Position numbers and translations under genes: made by a program. Below, piece after piece: positions 37,501 through 40,042 of a stretch of DNA of 64,000 nucleotides (position 1 is its first letter; each line of letters begins with the position of its first letter). The DNA is from Rhodobiaceae bacterium (GTDB taxonomy: Bacteria > Pseudomonadota > Alphaproteobacteria > Rhizobiales > Tepidamorphaceae), in contig JACKJK010000006.1 of NCBI GenBank assembly GCA_020637985.1, positions 1 through 64,000 on the forward strand, given 5' to 3'. A model generated the notes under the pieces. It worked only from the letters and a program-made list of their open reading frames with translations, did not search any database and had not been told where the DNA came from.

Positions 37501-38761
37501 TGGCATCATCCGGGCTGGAGATGTCGCGGATCGCGAATTGCGAGGATCCGTTGACGACCGAGTAGAAACCGCCGATGTCGACGACGAACTGCACCTCGAA
37601 GCTGAAGTTCTGGACGAAGCCGTCCGGGTCGGCGGCAACCGAATCGTCGGGGATCGCGTACTGGTAGATGAGCTGGAGGTTGTTGATCTTGTCGGGATCG
37701 TCGATGTCCATCGTGACGTAGAAGTCGCCGCCGTACTGGTCGGCGTTGACGACGGAAAAGCCGTCCGGCAGATCGAAGATGCGAGCCGTCTGGGCGACCC
37801 AGGCATCGCCCGGCAACTCGATGTCGATGTCGAACAGGCGGACCGTCGTGCCCTCCGGCATCAGGTTCGGATCATCGGCGTAGATGATGTCGTCGAAGGA
37901 AGTCCCGGTGATAATCTCCGATGTCGACTGGATGGCGTAGTCGGGATCGTCGACAGCATCCGTGACGGATGCCGCGCCGCGGATCTCAAGACCGCCGCCC
38001 GATAGCGATGTCGATGTCTGGCCGTCGACGCCGAGGATGGTGAAATCCAGTGCCGCCGAGGGCGCGCCGTTTACGGCGCCGAAATTGGTCGCATCGGCCT
38101 GCGCGGAACTGGACGACGACGCCGAGGACGAACTGACGTCTTCGGCGCTGGCATCGTTGTTGGAAACCGTGAACGTCGGCTCCTCGTCGTAACGACCTTC
38201 GTTATCGTTCGGAGGCGGCGGCGGGATGTAGGGCGGCTGCTGAGGCTGCGGCGGCGCCTCGTTGTCGGCCTTGCCTTCCTGATCGCCGTCGGAACCCTGT
38301 ACCGCGTTGGCCGTGGACAGGTTCATCGAGGGAACGTTGTCGGCCAGCTTGACGTCGCCGATGAGGGCGAGGAACTGCTGCTCGTCAACGACGCCGTCGG
38401 TGAATTCCAGGCCGATCTGCTCGCTCAGCACGAGCTGCATGGCCATACCGGGCAGGATGACCTTGCTGTCGTCCGGGAAGACGATGACGACATCGACGTC
38501 GAGGATGATGATCTTGCAGTCGGCCAGGTTGAAGGTGAACTTGACGGCCTTCTTGCCGGCGAGGTCGTAGATGGCGAACTTGCCCGGATCCGGCCGCTCG
38601 ACGACAAGGATGTCGGCGGTATTCAGGCCGGCGCCCGCGATTCCCGCGAGGGCGAGTTGCATGGGCACGCGCACGGGCGCCGCATCGGCCGGCTTCTCGG
38701 TCACGGCCGGCTGGCCGCTACCTGCGCCGGTTGCGTCGCCGCCACCATTTGTCCTCGCCAT
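16520..38761 (-). CDS. Giant RTX (haemolysin-type calcium-binding) surface adhesin, type I secreted
   Basis: About 7,413 residues in one uninterrupted frame. Residues 1-130: a Gly/Ala start and a compact domain with DVVIVFPDDSKVILPGMAMQ, resembling prefix or retention domains of biofilm adhesins. Residues 130-240: Pro-rich and poly-Ser linker. Residues 240-440: a unique beta domain. Residues about 445-7,170: about 74 units of a beta-segment (pattern ADYSASASAVTVDLAAGTGT GGDAQGD) plus calcium-binding nonapeptides GGxGxDxUx, interrupted once near 20.2-20.5 kb. The last 130 residues carry a T1SS-type C-terminal signal (NDSLTILSDSGDNLFGTAG). I noticed a single Cys (in FNLADCKII). The T1SS genes flank its 3' side. 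Likely an extracellular biofilm or attachment protein; no enzymatic domain seen. No clear LapG dialanine site (TAAG type) was found. ATG at 38761 is preferred over the adjacent GTG. Confidence 0.93.
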   Translation of the reverse strand: MARTNGGGDATGAGSGQPAVTEKPADAAPVRVPMQLALAGIAGAGLNTADILVVERPDPGKFAIYDLAGKKAVKFTFNLADCKIIILDVDVVIVFPDDSKVILPGMAMQLVLSEQIGLEFTDGVVDEQQFLALIGDVKLADNVPSMNLSTANAVQGSDGDQEGKADNEAPPQPQQPPYIPPPPPNDNEGRYDEEPTFTVSNNDASAEDVSSSSASSSSSAQADATNFGAVNGAPSAALDFTILGVDGQTSTSLSGGGLEIRGAASVTDAVDDPDYAIQSTSEIITGTSFDDIIYADDPNLMPEGTTVRLFDIDIELPGDAWVAQTARIFDLPDGFSVVNADQYGGDFYVTMDIDDPDKINNLQLIYQYAIPDDSVAADPDGFVQNFSFEVQFVVDIGGFYSVVNGSSQFAIRDISSPDDATYEDPDTGDITYILPSLPAGNVISAGDGDDVIYAGAGADTIDGGTGFDLVDYRYSQSAVSVDLGAATFDGGYAAQDVLTNIEAVSGSRHDDTLTGDAGDNTLIGWLGADALDGGAGFDTASFQSSAEAVTVDLLAGTGTGGDAEGDTFANIERVIGSAHDDTLTGDGNDNTLEGSGGADLLSGGAGNDTLQGGDDDDTLIGGAGADLHAGGAGFDTADYSAAAQAVNVNLLSNIASGGDADGDTFDSIEQVIGSAFDDQLVAGNTETTLDGGDGGDTLVGGSARDTLLGGLGNDVLSGGGGADVLDGGAGFDTIDYSSSSTSVIIDMSTGLGVGGDAQGDLFSGIERVVGSSDGDVLIGTSANNVLEGGAGDDTLDGRGGADTLIGGAGVDTADYSYSSAGVTIDFAAGTGTGGDAEGDTLDTIERIVGSAHDDVFIGSSGDDVFLGNAGDDIFIGGGGADVLAGGSGSDTADYSASSAITINLNTGVATGGDATGDNLASVENIIGTAFDDTLTGDGSANSFFGGGGNDRLSGGLGADTLDGGAGFDIADYSASGAAVTVNLGTTAGSGGDAEGDTIVNVEHVIGSGAGDTLIGDGADNILEGGAGNDRLEGGAGADQLIGGSGEDSVDYTLSSVAVTINLTTSTASGGDADGDTFSSIERIGGSAFNDDLTGDAQDNVLEGFGGADVLRGEGGDDTLDGGSGNDTLIGGAGADFLIGGTGTDTADYAASAGAVTVNLDAGTASGGDAQGDSFTSVENVTGSAQADSLTGDAGINRLDGGAGDDTLEGGLGADVLVGGSGSDTAAYLNSFEAVDVDLSTNTALGGDAEGDTFTGIENLSGSAFADTLTGDASANVLSGLGGDDNLFGGAGDDSLIGGLGDDNLVGGAGADTLDGGGGHDAIDYSTSDAGVVVDLDNNTATGGHANGDTFFDIEAVTGSAFADTLIGDDDVNTLSGGAGDDILVGNGGADVLIGGVGSDTADYTGSASPVTVDLAAGTASGGDAEGDTLTSIENVIGSSGADTLTGNTSANVLTGGAGDDTLAGGLGADTLAGGSGFDTADYSASNVGVTVDLAAGTGTGGHAEGDTLSGIERLDGSNFADTLTGSGSDDTIFGNAGDDTIDGGAGVDTIDGGEGDDILRGGAGADVLTGGAGLDTVDYSGSAQSVFINLETRSASGGDAQGDSFFEIERVIGGLAADQLTGDGLNNILDGREGDDLLIGGGGADALIGGIGFDTADYSASSAAVNIDLAAGTGSGGDAQGDTFSGVERIIGSALDDTLAGDGANNTLEGGVGADTLRGGAGDDTLLGGNDNDILEGGAGADVLTGGAGEDTVDYSGSDAGVNINLATSSASGGHATGDTFSSIERVTGSTFADTLAGDTGNNRLNGGDGGDILRGDDGDDILEGEAGADFLDGGLGADVLDGGAGSDTADYTSSLAGVNVDLALGTATGGAANGDTLISIENVTGSAQADTLAGNASDNVLNGADGADILLGAAGNDTLLGGAGNDILTGGAGADALDGGADTDTASYAGSSSAVTVSLATGTGTGGDADGDTLTGIENLTGSTLDDTLIGDAGVNTLTGGAGNDTLRGGGGADVLDGGTGLDVVDYTGSLVAVTVNIGTGTATGGDADGDTLTSIEGAIGSDNDDTLIGGAGVNVLSGGAGNDTLAGLGGGDTLIGGAGSDVADYSASASAVTVDLGLGIASGGDAQGDTLSQIEGVIGSGLNDTLIGDSGANTLDGGGGDDILIGGAGADTIIGGTGRDATNYSTSALGVNVNLATGVASGGDAEGDTLSGIEDLTGSAQADVLTGNASDNVIDGGAGDDIIDGGAGADTLIGGAGSDIVSYANSSGAVTINLATSSATGGDATGDTFSGIEGVIGSDFADSLTGDSANNVLQGGAGIDILIGGAGNDTLQGGAGDDTLVGGLGADALDGGADVDTVDYSSSTLSVTVNLQSGTGTGGDAQGDTFANIENVIGSTVGDTLIGDAGANTLDGGSGDDILRGGAGGDVLLGGSGNDTADYSTSGLAVSVNLATSSATGGDADGDTLTSIERVIGSAFDDTLTGDALANILEGGDGADVISAGDGVDTLLGGAGDDTLEGGAGGDSIIGGAGVDTLDYSASNAAVNVDLSLGVASGGHAQGDTIAEVEGVIGSNFADTLKGDAGDNILSGGIGNDTIEGGAGADTIDGGAGTDSASYASSASGVTVDLQAGTGSGGDAQGDTFAGIEELIGSAHDDILIGDASNNVLDGGLGNDILRGGAGADTIDGGGGTNDIVDYSTSALAVNVDLALGTATGGDADGDTIIDIDGVIGSDHDDTLRGNVQANTLDGGAGADILRGEEGDDTLTGGAGDDTLIGGIGADALDGGADTDTVDYSTSTLAVSIDLAAGTGTGGDAQGDTFANIENVLGSNQGDTIVGDASDNRLDGAGGDDTIVGGAGADTIIGGSGNDTADYSASAAGVTVSLATGTGTGGDAQGDTLSGIEHLTGSANADTLTGDGNANTLTGAAGNDVLSGGGGADTLDGGADDDTLAGGAGADALIGGAGTDIADYSLSASAVTVDLAAGTGSGGDAQGDTLTDIEGVTGSANADTLRGDAAANTLSGGGGDDTLVGRGGADALDGGAGFDTADYSASATAVTVDLTAGTGLGGDAQGDTLTAIERVVGTNFDDTITGDAQANTLEGGQGADTLSGAAGADTLLGGDGDDILIGGADGDSLQGGAGLDTVSYAGSLTAVQINLLTSVATGGDATGDTFSSIERVIGTDHDDTLIGDNLDNQLTGGAGNDTLAGLGGGDVLTGGAGTDTADYSASLSAVTVDLAAGTGSGGDAQGDTLSEIENLLGSASGDVLTGDANANTLDGGGGNDTLQGGGGADTLIGGAGTDTASYAGAAGGVSVSLASGTGTGSDAQGDTLAGIENLTGSANADTLTGDAGVNVLDGGAGDDTLIGLGGADVLIGNGGTDTVDYSASSVGVDVDLLLNAGTGGDADGDTYSSIENAIGTNLADTLSGNASANVLTGNDGDDILEGLGGADTLLGGDGADTLVGGAGADVLSGGLGTDVADYSGSGSGVTVNLTLGTGVGGDAQGDTLTGIEDITGSGSADVLTGDSAANRLDGGLGDDILAGLGGADVLVGGIGTDTADYSASASGVTVNLLANTGAGGDAQGDTFAGVENITGSGFDDILTGDTAANALQGAAGNDTLVGGAGADILDGGADTDTADYSSSGSGVTVDLGAGSGVGGDAQGDTLTNIENVTGSAFTDQLTGDAAANTLSGGDGADTLIGAGGADALIGGAGTDTASYAGSASAVTVSLATGTGTGGDAQGDTLAGIENLTGSDQADTLTGDANANVLDGGLGDDNLLGGAGNDTLIGGGGNDRLTGGAGADIIQGGAGLGDIVDYSGSALAVNVDLSLGVATGGDADGDTFTGIEGAAGSDHDDTLTGGNAAEILQGGAGNDIISGGAGADTLEGGDDNDLITGGADADVIDGGAGTDTASYAGSGSGVTVSLTAGTGTGGDAQGDTLTAIENLTGSSLVDTLTGDANANVLDGGAGDDTLAGLGGADTLIGGGGEDTADYSASGQAVTVNLATNSASGGDATGDTFSSIERVTGSAFDDSLTGDAGNNTLTGGAGNDTLVGGAGADTLIGGADVDTADFSGSALGVNVDLTLGTGVGGDAQGDTYTGIENAVGSALADTLRGDASANTLSGGGGDDILRGEGGADILIGGAGTDTADYTGSGTGVTVSLATGTGTGGTAQGDTLSEIENITGSGLADTLTGDDNANVLSGAAGDDILAGGLGADTLDGGTGTDTADYSASNAAVAVNLDQGTATGGHAAGDTLTAIENLTGSTSDDTLTGNASTNVLQGGAGADTLSGLDGTDTLRGDAGDDILIGGAGADVLEGGADTDTASYAGSTAGVTVSLATGTGSGGHATGDILTGIENLTGSSNADTLIGDAAINQLDGADGDDILSGLGGADVLIGGAGTDTADYSASAAAVSVSLLTNTGTGGDAQGDTLSGIENLTGSAGADTLTGDANRNTLSGGAGDDLLIGGGGEDILIGGADTDTADYSASALAVTVDLGTGTGAGGDAQGDTLSEIEDVLGSAGDDSLTGDGNDNRLVGNGGADTLIGAGGADTLEGGAGNDILRGGAGADSLDGGTDTDTADYSGSASAVNVNLGAGLTSGGDAAGDTLTSIENLTGSDNDDVLTGDAGANVLAGGAGADTLTGGAGTDTLQGGAGNDILVGGADADALDGGANFDTADYSASAAPVTVDLAAGTGVGGDAEGDTLTNIERVIGTTGDDTLTGGAQNETLEGGVGNDTLTGAAGDDTLIGGDNDDLLDGGQGSDNLQGGAGTDTATYINASAGVSVSLATGTGTAGDAAGDTLSGIENLTGSNLDDTLTGDANGNTIRGQAGQDTIDAGGGDDMIFGGADDDLMLGGAGADVHDGGSGTDTISYAASAAGVTISLNGSLGTGGDAAGDTLTNIETIIGSAFDDNLTGTAAAETFQGGAGNDTIIGGDGGDVIDGGADFDTVDYSASNAGITLTLDGTPSIGGHAHSDRVSNVERVIGSNFDDTITGTAAAETFESGTGNDVLEGGGGADTFDGGADSDTVSYAGSALAVQAYLDGTANTGGDAAGDTFANIENLRGSAFADTLTGNGGANTLSGGAGADTLYGAAGTDTLYGEAGNDTLVGGADADILDGGADFDTADYTASAAGVTVRTDGIAGSGGDAQGDTLFNIERVVGSAQADTLIGSAANETLEGGDGDDTLEGREGADTLIGGAGNDTATYTTSGLGVTVFMDGTAGTSGDATGDTLTGIETVIGSGFADNITGSAGSDTIYGATGQDVLTGGGGDDFLYGEDDNDTIYGGAGIDTIDGGFGNDIIWGGTENDIISGSDGDDTLYGEEGDDTLLGGAGNYDTLYGGVGADTMDGGTGAYDMVVYEDSDAAVTVDLVLNTASGGHAQGDILSNLTRVHGSAFDDTLTARWVYAHDGNDNVYGTTNGDWLYGENGNDTIFGSLGSDYMYGGAGTDTADYSASTSAVTLYMSGAVSAGGYAAGDTLNSIESVIGSNYDDDFFGSSGNDTMSGQGGDDDFWTSAGADAYIGGSGWDQVDYSGLGAGLTINMATPSNGTGDAAGDTFTGIEEIIATNYNDVLVGDAGDNQFRGYGGADSIDGGAGFDYVAYYWSGDVTVNLATGTGTGSHAQGDTYTSIEGVIGSFNNDTLIGDAGNNVLRGESGNDILRGGAGADTLSGDAGVDTVDYTGSAGAVNVNLATNTVSGGDATGDTISSIENVIGSDLADVITGSSGNNELFGQEGADTLDGGGGDDHIRGGGGDDLIYGGAGADFIEGDGGVDTLDYSASASAVTVDLDQGTGTGGDADGDTYSTLENIIGSAGNDTIIGSDLANNLQGGAGNDTLSGRSGADILNGGADTDTADYSVSDVGVNVNLATNTNTGGHAQGDSLISIENVTGSAFSDVITGDSGANVLDGGDLDDSLTGGAGADTLTGGNGNDLLAGGADADTIDGGTGIDTADYSASASAVTVNLATNVNTGGDAAGDSISGVENLIGSAGADTLTGNSQDNVIRGGAGADTIDGGTGTDTVDYTGSASGVTVNLGTNINTGGDAAGDSLTNIDNVFGSANGDFITGDANVNYLFGLGGNDTLDGDFGDDYLDGGQGSDTYYWYIGEGTDTFADTGSGGGDYDLISLRGGNGAYQLTDVFNAAGSGIEEIQGHSGDTEILGFSTHATAVNWNFSGILMTDIELIQGGTQNDTITGSDDDNIIDGGAGADILSGGIGNDTIAGGAGADTLSGGADEDTLDYSADTVGVTVNLATNSASGGDATGDTISGFENVTGGTGNDTLTGTAGDNTLRGGAGDDVFVGGAGADYIYGDGDSGAGDTIDYSASSAGVTVDLDAGTGSGGDAQGDVIFTVENLIGSAHADNLTGTVGNNVIDGGAGDDTIEGGIGADNLDGGANDAGGDTLSYAGSVSGVTVNLATNSVSGGEATGDTIANFENVTGSNDSDVLTGDAGANVIIGNDGDDAIAGGAGADTLSGGTDFGGGDTLDYSSDVTGVTVNIAANTASGGDAAGDIISGFEHVTGGSGADTLTGNSGINTLTGNAGNDTLDGGAGGDTLDGGADFDTASYASASTGVTVDMSNTANNTGDAAGDTYVSIEKILGSNNADTLIAAAGGSNLDGGAGNDTVRGGAGADTLTGGTGTGDTLSYSTDTTGVTVNIGANTASGGNAAGDTISGFENVTGGTGNDTLTGTTGTNTLIGGSGNDVLHGGGGDDTLTGGAGNDRIELDGGADTIDGGTDHDILDVTVTTDVNVNLATGAVTGTGFTGTTVAGIEEIWGGEGNDTFTGSGIAETLYGWNGNDTISGGGGNDSLYGEAGNDTLDGGAGGDTLDGGADTDTVTYASAAAGVTVDLSNTANNIGDAFGDTYVSIEKFVGSSHADAMVAAAGGSDLDGGLGDDNIFAGAGADTLAGGGGTDSLYYTTDTAGVTVNLGANTASGGNATGDTISGFENVFGGSGADTLTGTSTANTIQGNAGNDAITGGDGNDTIDGGADTDTAYYTGNFAEYLIEDLGGGQYRVTDQRGSPTDGIDTLTNVEYLQFADVLYDLASGNNIINGNPGNNTLNGTAGDDTINGLAGNDTITGNGGNDIIDGGDDIDVAVYAGDADEFSVDASGSTITVVDDQPTLNGDEGTDTLTNIETLRFNGVDYDVSSFVTTGTAAGETIIGTSAGTTIDAGDGTDLVFGGRGNDTILFKNGADTVFGGAGDDMIDDDYGTMGYSADNTLYGGTGNDTIYAGNGNDTIYGGDDNDIIYGEAGNDTMYGGDGNDQIYIEGLGTDADQAYGEAGDDTLFVDIDHFVNLVADSIDGGTGTDTVQLTLGGGANLVDYASMIAALKDVEVIDADTNAVNMNATFTGADVQQITDANDSLTILSDSGDNLFGTAGAGEYMSSNTVGSTTTYTWYDDPGMTNQIAELMVQVA
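17150..37420 (-). repeat. Tandem RTX repeat array, about 74 units, mainly 237 and 291 bp
   Basis: The array consists of coding units of 79 residues (237 bp) or 97 residues (291 bp), with minor 77/81/82-residue variants. The 18-residue difference is exactly two nonapeptides. Each unit has a beta-stretch of about 45 residues ending in IENLTGS or IERVIGS, then three to six nonapeptides. Units at the N-terminal and central parts are most alike. Units below about 24 kb are more divergent (DGTAGTSGDA type, GFENVTGG type). Counted by eye from the translated product. The high-GC repeat creates long open antisense frames. Confidence 0.9.
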
Positions 38762-39134
38762 CACGCACTCTCACGCCACTGATGCCGCGCCGTTGAATCG
38801 GCTGCGGAACGAAACGATTGTCCCGGCAAAGGCACGCATGCGCATCGCGGAACAGGCGCACTTGCGCACTTCGCCACTCGTGACCCTAAGGCGCATTTAC
38901 TTAGGGACAGTTAACTAAAAGATTGATTCGCTACCGTTTCAGTCATGCGATAACTTTGAATCAAAACGGCATTTCGAAACGCCTGGCGGGTAGCGGAACG
39001 CGGGAGAACACCTCGACGCACTCCGGCAGGCCGACGGCGGCACCCGCGCAAACTTGATGCCGCTCAAGGCCAAACCGGGCGATGTCGCGAATACTGGTTT
39101 TCATTACCGCAACCGCGTCAGGAGGGTTTTCGGC
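38762..39134. promoter_or_regulatory. Intergenic control region of the adhesin gene
   Basis: This 373-bp gap separates the divergent adhesin and SH3-domain genes and holds no convincing gene. A TTG-started extension of the SH3 frame is not supported. The middle is AT-rich relative to its surroundings (38890-38960, GTTAACTAAAAGATTGATTC) and contains the inverted repeat listed separately. It should hold promoters for both genes; no confident sigma-70 boxes were picked. Confidence 0.5.
38884..38906. promoter_or_regulatory. Inverted repeat CCCTAAG-N9-CTTAGGG upstream of the adhesin gene
   Basis: A perfect 7-bp inverted repeat with a 9-bp spacer, centred about 134 bp upstream of the adhesin start. 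Half-sites almost two helical turns long overall suit a dimeric regulator. GTTAAC follows immediately. It is a candidate operator for the adhesin. The symmetry is certain; function is inferred. Confidence 0.45.
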
Positions 39135-39494
39135 ATGAGGAATTCCGTCAAGTTCACGCTCGCGCTGGCAGCGCTGGCAGCAGCCGGCGCAGGCGCGACA
39201 GGCGGAGCAGGAGCCGGCGATTGCACGGGTTACGTCGTCGGCGTGCGCCCGCTCAACCAGTACAACCATGCCAACGGCAACGGGTTCCTGGCGGTGCGAA
39301 CCGGACCGGGGACCGGATACGCCCAGGTCGGCGAGGTCTATGCGGGCGACATGCTTTCGGTCTATGACAGGCGCGGAAACTGGTATGCGGTGACCTGCAT
39401 GCAGGGCGTGTGCGCCAATCCCCTGTGGGGACCGGCCTATCCCTCCGGCTGGGTCTACCGGAAATATGTCTCAGCGAGCGGCGTTTGTCCGTGA
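39135..39494 (+). CDS. Secreted SH3b-domain protein
   Basis: A 119-residue protein with a signal peptide (FTLALAALAAAGAGATGGAG, residues 7-26) and a mature bacterial SH3 domain: GFLAVRTGPGTGYAQVGEVY, then GDMLSVYDRRGNWYAVTC and PSGWVYRKYVSASGVCP. Four Cys in the mature part suggest periplasmic disulfides. The ATG at 39135 has an AGGAGG site nine bases upstream, so longer forms are rejected. SH3b domains commonly bind peptidoglycan or other cell-wall components. It is followed by another small secreted protein on the same strand. Exact role unknown. Confidence 0.82.
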   Translation: MRNSVKFTLALAALAAAGAGATGGAGAGDCTGYVVGVRPLNQYNHANGNGFLAVRTGPGTGYAQVGEVYAGDMLSVYDRRGNWYAVTCMQGVCANPLWGPAYPSGWVYRKYVSASGVCP

Positions 39495-39534
39495 GCGCAC
39501 GGCGCCCGCGAAGCGCCGGGGAAGGGATTTGCGA

Positions 39535-40038
39535 ATGCGGGACGGCCGCGGCCGTGTTGGCGACCACATCCGTCGCGGCCTTTCGATGGCCGGCGGGGCA
39601 ATGCTGGCATGCGCGGCCGTCACGCCGTCCATTGCCGGCGTGTTCGATCCCTTCGTTGCAGCCTGGCACGGGAGCGGAACCGTCCAGGCGTTTGATGGCC
39701 AGACAGCCGCCGTGCGCTGCAAGGTCGACGTGACCACCGAGGTCGGGGAGCGCGCCAGCCAGGAACTGCGCTGCGCCAGCACCGGCTACGTGATCGTCGT
39801 CAACGCCAGCATGCGCCTGGAGGAAGATGCCGTCGTCGGCAGCTGGAGCAACGACCGCGGCAAGTCCGGTGGGCTGAAGGGCACGGTCAGCGCCGACAGC
39901 GTCGATGTGATGCTGGTCGGCGAGGACGTCGACGCACGCATGCTCAGCGTTCTGGACGCCTGCAAGCTCACCGTCACCATCGAAGGCAAGCTGGGAAAGA
40001 TCAGCCACCTGCAGGTCGACCTCGACAAGGGTTGCTGA
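39535..40038 (+). CDS. Uncharacterised secreted protein
   Basis: 167 residues, not recognised. Residues 1-35 look like a signal peptide with basic start (GDHIRRGLSMAGGAMLACAA). The mature part is a probable beta-sandwich: FVAAWHGSGTVQAFDGQTAA, VRCKVDVTTEV, QELRCASTGYVIVVNASMRL, GSWSNDRGKSGGLKGTVSAD. Three Cys lie in the mature region (VRC, LRC and DACKL). The start at 39535 follows a GGAAGGGA site; the frame is open further upstream but that part overlaps the SH3 gene. It ends 4 bp before the MMPL permease start, so the two are probably co-transcribed, and this protein may be a periplasmic partner or cargo-binding protein of that permease. Confidence 0.7.
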   Translation: MRDGRGRVGDHIRRGLSMAGGAMLACAAVTPSIAGVFDPFVAAWHGSGTVQAFDGQTAAVRCKVDVTTEVGERASQELRCASTGYVIVVNASMRLEEDAVVGSWSNDRGKSGGLKGTVSADSVDVMLVGEDVDARMLSVLDACKLTVTIEGKLGKISHLQVDLDKGC

Positions 40039-40042
40039 TCAC

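Noticed and set aside
16520..38761. LapA/LapG/LapD-type proteolytic control of the adhesin
   Set aside because: No dialanine cleavage motif could be located in the N-terminal domain and no lapG or lapD gene is in the window; cannot be supported from the sequence seen.
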